Source: Nocardioides cynanchi
GTDB lineage: Bacteria > Actinomycetota > Actinomycetes > Propionibacteriales > Nocardioidaceae
Length of the DNA: 64,000 bases
Assembly (NCBI RefSeq): GCF_008761635.1
Contig: NZ_CP044344.1
Span: 1,736,001-1,800,000 of the forward strand
Reading direction: 5' to 3'
A program made the translations under genes and the position numbers. Positions 41,621-49,966 of the stretch are shown one piece after another (within the stretch, counting starts at the first letter, position 1; each line of letters opens with the position of its first letter). The notes below the pieces were generated by a model. The model saw only the letters and a list, made by a program, of their open reading frames with translations, made no database searches and was not told the origin of the DNA.

Positions 41621-42504
41621 ATGTCGCCCGCCGCGTCGGACTACACCGACGACCTCCGCCTCGCCCACGTCCTCGCCGACGACGCGGACTCCCTGACCAC
41701 GGCGCGCTTCAAGGCGCTCGACCTCCACGTGATGAGCAAGCCCGACCTGACGCCGGTCACCGACGCCGACGAAGGCGTCGAGGAGGCGATCCGGCGCACC
41801 CTGTCGCGGGTGCGCTCGCGGGACGCGGTGCTCGGTGAGGAGCAGGGCAGCACCGGGCACAGCCAGCGGCGCTGGGTCGTCGACCCGATCGACGGCACCA
41901 AGAACTTCGTCCGCGGGGTGCCGGTGTGGGCCACCCTGATCGCCCTGGTCGTCGAGGACGAGGTCGTGCTGTCGGTGGTCTCGGCCCCCAGCTCCAGCGG
42001 CGCTGGTGGGCCTCCGCGGGCAACGGGGCGTGGACCGGTAGGTCGCTGCTCAAGGCGACTCGGTGCCAGGTCTCCGACATCCGTCGGCTGGAGGACGCGT
42101 CGTTCGCCTACTCCTCGCTGCACGGCTGGGAGGAGCGCGACCGGCTCGACGACTTCCTGTCGCTGATGCGGCGCTGCTGGCGCACGCGTGCGTACGGCGA
42201 CTTCTGGTCCTACATGTTGATCGCCGAGGGGGCGGTCGACCTTGCCGCCGAGCCGGAGCTCCACCTCCACGACATGGCCGCCCTCGACATCATCGTGCGC
42301 GAGGCGGGCGGCCGCTTCACCTCCCTGGACGGGACCGACGGGCCCTTCGGGGGCAACGCCCTCGCCTCGAACGGGCACCTCCACGACGCCGCCCTCTCCT
42401 TCCTCGGCACCCTGCCCGATGACGACGACGACCCCGACTCCCCGCGGCGGGAGCCGGGCTCGGTCCATGACCTGATGTCGCACCGGACCCGCGGTGAGGA
42501 CTAG
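41621..42504 (+). pseudogene. hisN: Histidinol-phosphatase (IMPase family) with a one-base frameshift
   Basis: Dephosphorylates histidinol phosphate; the inositol-monophosphatase-type HisN of actinobacteria. The 5' part (to about 41984) encodes SKPDLTPVTDADEGVEE, VLGEEQGSTG and the metal site WVVDPIDGTKNF. The 3' part, in the next frame, resumes with QLQRRWWASAGNGAW, then HDMAALDIIVREAGGRFTS and GGNALASNG. The break is at a run of five Cs (41985-41989); a sixth C would restore the frame and give about 294 residues. Everything else is intact, so a recent mutation or a sequencing error in the homopolymer is more likely than decay. Confidence 0.85.
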
Positions 42505-42540
42505 CCTGCGAGTCACGACCCCCCAGCGCGAGGAGTGATG

Positions 42541-42972
42541 ATGCGCATCAGCGACGTACTCACGAGCAAGCCGGGCCACCAGGTGATCACCATCGGCCCG
42601 GACGCCACCGTGCGCGAACTCCTCGGCCTGCTGGCCGAGCACAACGTCGGCGCGGTCGTGGTCAGCGCCGACGGCGAGGCCGTCGACGGCATCGTCAGCG
42701 AGCGTGACATCGTGCGCCGGCTCGCCGAGAGCGACGCCGTTCTCGACGGCGCGGTCAGCGTGATCATGACCAGCGACGTGCACACCTGCGCGCCGGACGT
42801 GCCCGTCGACGACCTCCGCGCGCTGATGACCGAGCGCCGGATCCGGCACGTCCCCGTGGTCACCGACGGCAAGCTGGTCGGCATCATCAGCATCGGAGAC
42901 GTCGTGAAGTCGTCGATCGGCCAGCTGGAGTTCGAGCGCGACCAGCTCGACAGCTACCTCCACCAGACCTGA
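42541..42972 (+). CDS. CBS-domain protein
   Basis: A 143-residue protein made of two CBS motifs forming one Bateman module: MRISDVLTSKPGHQVITIGP with GIVSERDIVRRLAE, and VIMTSDVHTCAPDVPVDDLR with GIISIGDVVKSSI. Such stand-alone modules bind adenine nucleotides and act as energy sensors, but the target is unknown. The ATG at 42541 follows GAGGAG by about five bases. A TAGCCT at 42502-42507 could be its own -10 element. Confidence 0.92.
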   Translation: MRISDVLTSKPGHQVITIGPDATVRELLGLLAEHNVGAVVVSADGEAVDGIVSERDIVRRLAESDAVLDGAVSVIMTSDVHTCAPDVPVDDLRALMTERRIRHVPVVTDGKLVGIISIGDVVKSSIGQLEFERDQLDSYLHQT

Positions 42973-42991
42973 CCCCGCAGCGGTCCGGGGC

Positions 42992-43573
42992 TCACGCCGT
43001 ACGGCGGGTGCCGGCGTACGGTTGCGACCCCAGCAGGAGCCACGCGGGTCCCGGGCCGGTCACCAGGCGTCGCTCGGTCACCTGGCGCGTCCATCGCGAG
43101 GACTCCTCGCTGGGTTCCCGAAACTCCACCGCCACCCGCTGCTGCGCCCAGTGGCTGCCCGAGGCGCTCGCACCGGGCAGGACGGCCAGACCGGTCAGCT
43201 CGGCGAGCCGGACCGGGTAGCCGCAGACTGTCGCCACCAGCGGCACCGACCCGTGCTCCTCGATCCGGGCCCGTACCTGGCTCCTGATGATCTGACCCGC
43301 ACCTGCCAGCGTCTCCACCGGCGCCGCCCGCTCGTCGCCTCGTCCGAGCCTGACCACGAGCGGTCCGCCGGGGCACTGCGCCAGCACCTCCGCGTGGTCG
43401 GCCTCCGGCCACCTCGCCAGGGACCGCACCAACGCCTCGTCGTACAGGAGTGACCCACCCGCACGGGTACCCTGACCCGCCAGCCCGCTCAGCAGCACCC
43501 GACGGGACTGTTGGCGGACCAGGCCGGTCTCCTCCTCGAAGATCCTGGACGCTGCCCGAGCGCTGATCAGCAT
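42992..43573 (-). CDS. Hypothetical protein with possible HTH N terminus
   Basis: Function not recognised. The 193-residue product starts MLISARAASRIFEEETGLVR and continues SLLYDEALVRSLARWPE. The pattern resembles an excisionase-like or MerR-like winged helix, with a helix, a turn and a small beta hairpin, but no clear family signature is seen. The C-terminal half is basic, with GLAVLPGASASGSHWAQQRV. A TAGCGT -10 element lies six bases before the ATG, so the message is probably leaderless. Confidence 0.65.
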   Translation of the reverse strand: MLISARAASRIFEEETGLVRQQSRRVLLSGLAGQGTRAGGSLLYDEALVRSLARWPEADHAEVLAQCPGGPLVVRLGRGDERAAPVETLAGAGQIIRSQVRARIEEHGSVPLVATVCGYPVRLAELTGLAVLPGASASGSHWAQQRVAVEFREPSEESSRWTRQVTERRLVTGPGPAWLLLGSQPYAGTRRTA

Positions 43574-43579
43574 GCCGGC

Positions 43580-43585
43580 ACGCTA
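43580..43585 (-). promoter_or_regulatory. -10 element, leaderless hypothetical gene
   Basis: The minus strand reads TAGCGT, six bases before the ATG at 43573. No Shine-Dalgarno sequence is present. Confidence 0.5.
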
Positions 43586-43671
43586 GGTCGCCCCACCGAC
43601 CGCCCGCTCGTGCGGACTCCGCCCGGTTCACCGGCCAGGTCTCCTCGACCAGTCCGGTGACCCAGCGAGGC

Positions 43672-43707
43672 CTGCGAGGTGGGGACCGGCTGGTCCCCAC
43701 CTCGCAG
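43672..43707. repeat. 16-bp perfect inverted repeat in a divergent intergenic region
   Basis: CTGCGAGGTGGGGACC (43672-43687), a GGCT loop, then the exact complement (43692-43707). It sits between outward-facing promoters (43580-43585 and 43791-43796), so it terminates neither flanking gene. The rest of 43586-43790 holds no gene I can support. Confidence 0.85.
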
Positions 43708-43790
43708 TGGTCCTGGGGTCGGCCCGCGGAGGACCACGTGTCGCCCCGGCGGTACCCACCTGCGGCGGCTCCCCCTCCGCCGGGAGGCCG

Positions 43791-43796
43791 TAGGCT
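43791..43796 (+). promoter_or_regulatory. -10 element of the FKBP gene
   Basis: TAGGCT fits TANNNT. The predicted leader of about 26 bases contains GAGAGGAA before the ATG at 43829. Confidence 0.45.
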
Positions 43797-43828
43797 CGGG
43801 CCGACCCACGCCGAGAGGAACCACTGCC

Positions 43829-44203
43829 ATGAGCACCGAGAAGCCCGAGATCGACTTCCCCGACTTCGACCCGCCCACCGACCTGGTGATCGACGACCTC
43901 GTGGAGGGCGACGGCGCCGAGGCGACGGCCGGGGCCACGGTGAAGGTGCACTACGTCGGGGTGGCGCACTCGACCGGCGAGGAGTTCGACGCGTCGTACA
44001 ACCGGGGCGAGCCGCTGCAGTTCCGGCTCGGCGTCGGCCAGGTCATCTCCGGCTGGGACACCGGCGTGCAGGGGATGAAGGTCGGCGGCCGGCGCAAGCT
44101 GGTCATCCCGCCGCATCTGGGGTACGGCGACCGCGGCGCCGGTGGCGTGATCAAGCCCGGCGAGACGCTGATCTTCGTGTGCGACCTGATCGAGGTGCGC
44201 TGA
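43829..44203 (+). CDS. FKBP-type peptidyl-prolyl isomerase
   Basis: A single-domain FKBP of 124 residues that speeds proline isomerisation. It contains VKVHYVGVAHSTGEEFDASY with the Asp of the active site, GQVISGWDTGVQGMKVGGRR, and the closing YGDRGAGGVIKPGETLIF. It has no signal peptide, so it is cytoplasmic. The ATG at 43829 is used because the upstream frame lacks a ribosome site and overlaps the promoter. An S4 gene follows within six bases. Confidence 0.94.
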   Translation: MSTEKPEIDFPDFDPPTDLVIDDLVEGDGAEATAGATVKVHYVGVAHSTGEEFDASYNRGEPLQFRLGVGQVISGWDTGVQGMKVGGRRKLVIPPHLGYGDRGAGGVIKPGETLIFVCDLIEVR

Positions 44204-44208
44204 CCGGC

Positions 44209-44436
44209 GTGGGCGAGGCTGCCCGGGTGGTGCCGATCCGCGACGCCGGCATCCGGCTCGGCCAGTTCCTGAAGCTCGCCGACCTGATCGACCAGGGGGC
44301 CGACGCCAAGCCACTGCTCGCCACCGGCGACGTGACCGTCAACGGCGAGGTCGAGACCCGGCGGGGCCGCCAGCTGGTCCGGGGCGACGTGGTCACGGTC
44401 GCCGGCCCGCCCGCCGACACGGCCACGGTCGGCTGA
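44209..44436 (+). CDS. S4-domain RNA-binding protein (YbcJ-like)
   Basis: A 75-residue protein that is a single S4 RNA-binding domain: RLGQFLKLADLIDQGADAK, the turn DVTVNGEVETRRGRQL, and RGDVVTVAG. It belongs to the small S4 family of COG2501, whose target RNA is unknown. The GTG start is five bases after the FKBP stop; GTG codons a few residues in are alternatives. Probably co-transcribed with the FKBP gene. Confidence 0.88.
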   Translation: MGEAARVVPIRDAGIRLGQFLKLADLIDQGADAKPLLATGDVTVNGEVETRRGRQLVRGDVVTVAGPPADTATVG

Positions 44437-44470
44437 CGGCTGACAGCTGGGGGCGGACGGCTGGACGGCG

Positions 44471-45733
44471 CTAGCCGGCCAGCACCGCCACGGTGTGGAT
44501 CAGCACGCCCACCAGACCACCGACGATGGTGCCGTTGATCCGGATGAACTGCAGGTCACGGCCGACGTGGAGCTCGATCCGCCGGGCCGCCTCCCGGCCG
44601 TCCCACCGCTCGATGGTGTGCGTGATCACGGCGGTGAGCTCTGCGCCGTACCGCTCGACGGCGAAGACCGCGACGTCCGCGGCCGTCCCGTCCAGCCGCG
44701 CCCGCAGGGCCTCGTCGTCACGCAGGCGTACCGCGAAGGCGTTCACCTCGCTCACCAGCCGGGCCCGGACGGCACCCTCGGGGTCGACCAGCGAGGACTG
44801 CAGGGCACGACGGAAGGCGTTCCACAGGGCGATGCTCGACTCGACCACCTGCGGGTGCTCGAGGAGCCGCAGCTTCAGCTGCTCGGCGCGCTCCTGCGTC
44901 TCGGGGTCGACCAGCAGGTCGTGCGCGAGCCGGCCGAGCATCGAGTCCAGCGCCTGCCGGGCGGGGTGGGCAGGGTCGTCGCGGATGACCGCGAGCCAGT
45001 CCACCAGCTCGATGTAGACCCGGCGGGTCACGGCGTCGTTCAGGCGCTCCGGAGCCCACCAGGGCGCGCGCTCACCGAGCACCTCCGCGAACGTCTCGGG
45101 GTGCTCGACCATCCAGGCGTGGAGCTCGCGCAGCGTCAGGTCGACCAGACCCTGGTGCAGGTCGTCGCGCACCACCTCGGCCAGGAGCCCGCCGAGGAGC
45201 GGGGAGATCGGCTCCTCGCGGAAGCGCGGGACCAACGCCTCGGTCACGAAGTCGGCGACGTGGTCGTCACGGACCTTGCCCAGGCCGATCGCCACCACCT
45301 CGGAGACCTCGTCGACGACCCGGCGGGCGTTCTCCGGCTCGGCCAGCCAGCGTCCCACCCGCAGCGAGATCGTCGCCGCGGCCACCCGCTCACGGATGAT
45401 CCCCTCCTGCAGGAAGTTCTCCCCCACGAACTCCTCGAGACCGCGCCCGAGCTCGTCCTTGCGCCGCGGGATCAGAGCCGTGTGCGGGATCGGCAGCCCG
45501 AGCGGGTGCTTGAACAGCGCGGTGACCGCGAACCAGTCGGCGATGGCGCCGACCATCGACGCCTCGGCGCCCGCGTTCACGAACCCCAGGAAGCCGTCCT
45601 GACCGAGCGTCACGAGGTAGACCACGGCCGCGAACGCCAGCAGCGAGACGGCCAGGGTCCGCATCCGCCGCAGCGCCCGTCGCCGACGGTCGTCGGCCTC
45701 CGGATCGGGGGTGATCATGCCGAGGGTCGTCAT
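44471..45733 (-). CDS. DUF445 family membrane protein
   Basis: A 420-residue DUF445 protein: an N-terminal membrane segment (LAVSLLAFAAVVYLVTLG), the family motif NAGAEASMVGAIADWFAVTALFKHP split around residue 60, PHTALIPRRKDELGRGLEEFV, a long helical body, and a C-terminal membrane helix in RINGTIVGGLVGVLIHTVAV. The family has no proven role. The ATG at 45733 is the first that begins the conserved protein (MTTLGMIT). Confidence 0.9.
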   Translation of the reverse strand: MTTLGMITPDPEADDRRRRALRRMRTLAVSLLAFAAVVYLVTLGQDGFLGFVNAGAEASMVGAIADWFAVTALFKHPLGLPIPHTALIPRRKDELGRGLEEFVGENFLQEGIIRERVAAATISLRVGRWLAEPENARRVVDEVSEVVAIGLGKVRDDHVADFVTEALVPRFREEPISPLLGGLLAEVVRDDLHQGLVDLTLRELHAWMVEHPETFAEVLGERAPWWAPERLNDAVTRRVYIELVDWLAVIRDDPAHPARQALDSMLGRLAHDLLVDPETQERAEQLKLRLLEHPQVVESSIALWNAFRRALQSSLVDPEGAVRARLVSEVNAFAVRLRDDEALRARLDGTAADVAVFAVERYGAELTAVITHTIERWDGREAARRIELHVGRDLQFIRINGTIVGGLVGVLIHTVAVLAG

Positions 45734-45807
45734 CGTGCCCGATTCTCGCCCATCCGGTTCCGCCCGGACGCAGGGCGTCCCCGGAGGGACGGACGACGGG
45801 TGCCACA

Positions 45808-46221
45808 ATGCCGCCCATGGCTGCTCCTCGCACCGTGATCACCTTCGGCACGTTCGACGTCTTCCACGTCGGGCACCTGCGCGTCATCGAGCGCGCGGCA
45901 GCGCTCGGCGACCGGCTGGTCGTCGGGGTCTCCGCAGATGCCCTCAACCTCAGCAAGAAGGGCCGCGAGCCGGTGTTCAGCCAGTCCGAGCGGATGGCCA
46001 TCGTCGGCGCGCTGAAGAAGGTCGACGAGGTCTTCGTGGAGGAGAGCCTGGAGCTCAAGCGCTCCTACATCGAGCAGTACGACGCCGACGTCCTGGTGAT
46101 GGGTGACGACTGGGAAGGCAAGTTCGACGAGTTCCGCGACATCTGTGAGGTCGTCTACCTCTCGCGCACACCGGCCATCTCGACCACGGCCCTGATCGAG
46201 AAGATCTCGTCGGCCGGCTGA
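45808..46221 (+). CDS. Cytidylyltransferase (glycerol-3-phosphate type)
   Basis: A nucleotidyltransferase of 137 residues, the size of TagD. ITFGTFDVFHVGHLRVIERA contains the HxGH nucleotide-binding motif, KKGREPVFSQSERMAIVGAL the substrate region, and YLSRTPAISTTALIEKI the ISSTxxR-like C-terminal motif (TPAISTT here). It probably makes CDP-glycerol or a related activated polyol for wall polymers. ATG 45808 or 45817 may be the start. Confidence 0.86.
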   Translation: MPPMAAPRTVITFGTFDVFHVGHLRVIERAAALGDRLVVGVSADALNLSKKGREPVFSQSERMAIVGALKKVDEVFVEESLELKRSYIEQYDADVLVMGDDWEGKFDEFRDICEVVYLSRTPAISTTALIEKISSAG

Positions 46222-46330
46222 CACGTTTAGGGTGGCCCGGTCTCGGGGCAGGCTGCCCGCAGACGTCCGGCGACCGCCGTCGCCGTTGCCGTTGCACGAC
46301 CGCCCGCAGTCGACCCCAGGGGAGCTCTCC

Positions 46331-47869
46331 ATGCGCCGTTCCGTAGCCGCCGTCGTGGTGGCACTGAGCACGGCTCTGACCGTCACGTCCGTCACGTCGT
46401 CCGGCTCGGCGGCCGCCACCGGAGGGGCCGGCGCGTCGTCCGCGACGCAGGGCGATGCGCGCGCCCAGGCCCGGGCCGCCCTGCACTCGGCCCAGCACGC
46501 GCTGTCGACCTCGAGCACGGCCCGCCCGACCGACCCGACCATGGCCCTGCTGCACCTGCGGCTGAGCATGGGCGACCTGTCCGGCAGCGAACGACGCCAG
46601 GCGGCCGCGATCCTGGCCCGGCCCACCGACCACCCCGACTTCTTCGGCCAGACCTACACCGTGAAGGCGAAGAAGAAGTGCCGCGGCCACATCTGCATCC
46701 ACTGGGTGCCGACGACGGCCGACGCCCCGCCCAACCGGCACTGGGTGAACAAGATGCTGAAGATGATGAACCAGGTCTGGTCCTACGAGGTGGGCCGGCT
46801 CGGCTACCGACCGCCCCTCTCCGACGGTCACCGGGGCGGCAACGGCAGGTTCGACGTCTACCTCAAGGAGCTGTTCCACCAGGGCCTGTACGGCCTCACG
46901 ACCGCCGAGCGGCCCACGTCGTACAACCGGAGCCTCTACTCCGGCTACCTCCTGCTCGACAACGACTTCGCCCGCAGCCAGTACGGCGCCAAGCCGATCC
47001 AGGTCGCCCGGGTCACCGCCGCCCACGAGTTCTTCCACGCCATCCAGTTCGGGTACGACGTGCAGGAGGACTCCTGGCTGATGGAGGCCACGTCGACCTG
47101 GATGGAGGACCAGTTCGACGACAGCAGCAACGACAACCGCCAGTACCTCCCCTTCGGCCAGCTCGCGCACCCCGACCAGCCACTCGACACCTTCGAGGCG
47201 ACCGGCGCCGCCCAGTACGGCAACTGGGCCTACTTCGAGCACCTCAGCCATCGCTTCGGCCGGGGCATCGTCCGCCAGATCTGGCACTCGGCCGCGGCCT
47301 TCTCCGGCGGCGGCGACCGCTTCTCCGCCCACGCCCTGCGCTCGGTGCTCAGCCATCACGGTGGTTTCGACCGGGACTTCGCGCGCTACTCGGCCGGCAA
47401 CCTCACCCCCGGCCACTCCTACCCGGAGGGCGGGCACTATCCCAGCCCGCCGGTCCTCGCCCGGTGGCAGCTCACCGGAGCAGCCCCGTCGGTGGGCCCG
47501 TCGGCCTTCGCGGTGCCGCACCTCGCGTCCGGCAGCGTCGAGGTGACGCCCGGGGCCGACCTCACCCAGCGGGGCTGGCGGCTGCGACTGAAGGTCGCGG
47601 GACCGCGCAAGCGCAAGGACCCCGTGGCCTACGTCGTCGTGCACACCAAGAAGCACGGGTGGATCCGGAAGTCGGTGGCTCTCAACCGGTACGGCAACGG
47701 CCGGCTCGCGGTGCCCTTCAGCAACCGCAAGGTCGACTCCGTGACCCTGACCGTGGCCAACGCCTCGACGTCCTTCCGGCGCTGCGGCAAGGGTGCGTAC
47801 TCCTGCTCCGGCAGCCCGCGATACCCCCATCCGGCCTACTCGGTCACCGTGACCGCCTTTCGGCGGTAA
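46331..47869 (+). CDS. Secreted putative metalloprotease (MXAN_6640 type)
   Basis: An exported 512-residue protein with a signal peptide (about residues 1-29). A helical pro-region follows, then a domain with HEFFH at 232-236 in VTAAHEFFHAIQFGYD followed by WLMEATSTWMEDQF, a zincin motif with a downstream glutamate. The C-terminal part (430-512) is beta-rich and basic. Four cysteines may form disulfides (KKCRGHICIH; RRCGKGAYSC). This matches what I know as the MXAN_6640 family of putative metalloproteases; the substrate is unknown. AGGGGAG lies before the ATG. A TAGGGT at 46228-46233 may be the -10 element. Confidence 0.83.
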   Translation: MRRSVAAVVVALSTALTVTSVTSSGSAAATGGAGASSATQGDARAQARAALHSAQHALSTSSTARPTDPTMALLHLRLSMGDLSGSERRQAAAILARPTDHPDFFGQTYTVKAKKKCRGHICIHWVPTTADAPPNRHWVNKMLKMMNQVWSYEVGRLGYRPPLSDGHRGGNGRFDVYLKELFHQGLYGLTTAERPTSYNRSLYSGYLLLDNDFARSQYGAKPIQVARVTAAHEFFHAIQFGYDVQEDSWLMEATSTWMEDQFDDSSNDNRQYLPFGQLAHPDQPLDTFEATGAAQYGNWAYFEHLSHRFGRGIVRQIWHSAAAFSGGGDRFSAHALRSVLSHHGGFDRDFARYSAGNLTPGHSYPEGGHYPSPPVLARWQLTGAAPSVGPSAFAVPHLASGSVEVTPGADLTQRGWRLRLKVAGPRKRKDPVAYVVVHTKKHGWIRKSVALNRYGNGRLAVPFSNRKVDSVTLTVANASTSFRRCGKGAYSCSGSPRYPHPAYSVTVTAFRR

Positions 47870-47891
47870 CCGAGACAGGGCCGATACCCGC

Positions 47892-47963
47892 TCGTTATCC
47901 AATTGATATCCGAGACCTATTCGTGACCTTTTCACCTCGATATTGATTCGTTATCCCGCTGAT
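47892..47963. promoter_or_regulatory. AT-rich promoter region with direct repeats
   Basis: TCGTTATCC-N3-TGAT occurs at 47892-47907 and again at 47948-47963, 56 bases apart, within a markedly AT-rich stretch (about 47885-47990). It lies upstream of the binding-protein gene at 48091 and could be a regulator site. I could not identify a convincing -10 element. The following 90 bases are GC-rich leader. Confidence 0.45.
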
Positions 47964-48090
47964 GCACGACAGCGATTATCGGATGGTTGTGTGAAGTCCT
48001 GGCCACGCGCGTGTGCCGGCCTCATCGGTCGGCGTGCGCCGGCCACTCCCGGCGGACTCGTCGGGAGGACACCCACCGAAAGGCGCGTAC

Positions 48091-49857
48091 ATGCGACTCA
48101 AGACTCCCCTGGTCGCCCTGTCGTCCGTCGGACTGCTCGCTCTGGCGGCGTGCGGCAGCGGTTCCTCGGGCACTCCCACCAGCAACCCCCCGGTCAAGGG
48201 AGGTGACACCGGCAACGGCCAGGACGCGACAGCCAAGGGCCCGGTCACGATCTCCGGCGCCCAGAAGGGCGGCATCGTCACGGTGCTGACCCTGACCGGC
48301 CTGAGCACGACGATCGACCCGAGCGAGATCTACTACACCGACACCTCCTCGATCATGAGCGGTCTGGTGACCCGGTCGCTGACGCAGTACAAGTACGACC
48401 CGGTCAAGAAGCAGATGATCCTGGTGCCCGACCTGGCCACCAACCTGGGCACGCCCAACGACTCCTTCACCAAGTGGACGTTCCCGATCCGGACGGGGGT
48501 GAAGTGGGAGGACGGCTCGCCCGTCACACCCAAGGAGATCGCGTGGGGGATGCAGCGCTGCATGGACGCCGCGACGTTCCCGACCGGCCCCTGCCAGTAC
48601 TACTCCAACGTGTACTTCAAGGGCGGCTCCACCTACAAGGGCCCCTACACCGACCCCGGGCAGAAGTTCACCTCGGTCAAGGCCGTGGGCAACAAGATCG
48701 TGATCAAGATGGACAAGCCCTTCCCGGACATGCCGTACTGGGGCACCTTCCCGGCCAACGGCCCGATCCCGCTGGGCAAGTCGGCCTCGGACCCGAAGAC
48801 CTACAAGAACCACCCGATGTCGACCGGTCCGTACATGATCAAGTCGTTCAGCCCGTCCAAGGAGCTGGTCCTGACCCGCAACCCGAACTGGGATGCCTCG
48901 ACCGACCCGGCTCGCACGCAGTACCCCGACGGCTACGACTTCAAGATGCAGCAGCAGTCGGAGAAGATCGACCAGATCCTGCTCGCCGACTCGGGGTCGG
49001 GCCAGAGCACGTTGACCTACGACAACCTGCTGGCGCCCGACTTCGCCAAGATGCAGACGACTGCTCCGGACCGCCTGACCCTGGGTGGCACGCCGTGCAC
49101 CTACTACTGGGCCCCGGACAACCGTCAGATCACCAGCAAGAAGGTGCGTGAGGCGCTCTCGTGGGCTTACCCCTACAAGAACAACATCCTCGCCGCCGGC
49201 CTGATCCCCGGAGTGACCGCCATCCCGGCGTCGAACCTGATGCCTCCGGGCCTGCCCGGTCGCACGCCGTACAACGTGACCGGTCGCAAGGGCTTCCAGA
49301 CCGACGCCGCCAAGGCGCGCGAGCTGCTGAAGTCGGCCAACGCGTTGGGCTTCGAGATCAAGTTCCTGTTCCGGACCGATGACCCGATCAGCGTCAAGAC
49401 CAAGGACTCCACGGTCAAGGCACTGACCCAGGCCGGCTTCAAGGCCACCCCGGTGCCCACGACCACGGCCGACTACGTCGCGGCGCGGGACAACACCACC
49501 GAGGACATCAACGTCCGCTCCGCGGGCTGGTGCTCGGACTGGCCGTCGGGCTCGACCTGGCTGCCGACGCTCTTCGCCTCCACCAACCCGGACACCACGA
49601 AGTCCTTCGGGTCGAACTACTCCGCGTTCTCGAACAAGTCCGTGGACTCGAGGATGAACGCCATCCAGCACCTGCCGCTCGACCAGCAGGCCGCTGCGTG
49701 GAACAGCCTCGACAAGCAGATCGCAACGAAGTACTTCCCGCTGTTCACGACCTACTACACCGGTATCGCGCAGGCACACGGATCGAAGATCAACGGTGAC
49801 TACGACGACACCACGTTGGGGATGCCGACCTGGAAGAGCATCTGGGTCTCCCCGTAG
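48091..49857 (+). CDS. Opp/Dpp-type ABC transporter substrate-binding lipoprotein
   Basis: An SBP_bac_5 family protein of 588 residues. The lipobox LALAACGS gives a lipid-anchored Cys21. WTFPIRTGVKWEDGSPVTPK is the family signature near residue 130, followed by two alpha/beta lobes ending in DDTTLGMPTWKSIWV. It captures a peptide or other oligomer outside the cell for the permeases downstream. A strong hairpin separates it from them, which would let it be made in excess. Confidence 0.92.
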   Translation: MRLKTPLVALSSVGLLALAACGSGSSGTPTSNPPVKGGDTGNGQDATAKGPVTISGAQKGGIVTVLTLTGLSTTIDPSEIYYTDTSSIMSGLVTRSLTQYKYDPVKKQMILVPDLATNLGTPNDSFTKWTFPIRTGVKWEDGSPVTPKEIAWGMQRCMDAATFPTGPCQYYSNVYFKGGSTYKGPYTDPGQKFTSVKAVGNKIVIKMDKPFPDMPYWGTFPANGPIPLGKSASDPKTYKNHPMSTGPYMIKSFSPSKELVLTRNPNWDASTDPARTQYPDGYDFKMQQQSEKIDQILLADSGSGQSTLTYDNLLAPDFAKMQTTAPDRLTLGGTPCTYYWAPDNRQITSKKVREALSWAYPYKNNILAAGLIPGVTAIPASNLMPPGLPGRTPYNVTGRKGFQTDAAKARELLKSANALGFEIKFLFRTDDPISVKTKDSTVKALTQAGFKATPVPTTTADYVAARDNTTEDINVRSAGWCSDWPSGSTWLPTLFASTNPDTTKSFGSNYSAFSNKSVDSRMNAIQHLPLDQQAAAWNSLDKQIATKYFPLFTTYYTGIAQAHGSKINGDYDDTTLGMPTWKSIWVSP

Positions 49858-49894
49858 GCCATCGGTCGTACCACCGCACCTGATCGACCCACCC

Positions 49895-49931
49895 GGTGGT
49901 GGGACGCGTAGACCGAGCGCGTCCCACCACC
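49895..49931 (+). terminator. Strong hairpin between binding protein and permease
   Basis: GGTGGTGGGACGCG pairs perfectly over 14 bp with CGCGTCCCACCACC around a nine-base loop. The gene order suggests partial termination or mRNA stabilisation after the binding-protein cistron. Confidence 0.7.
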
Positions 49932-49966
49932 ACCTTCCGCCCGACGATCGAGAAGGAAGAACTGGG

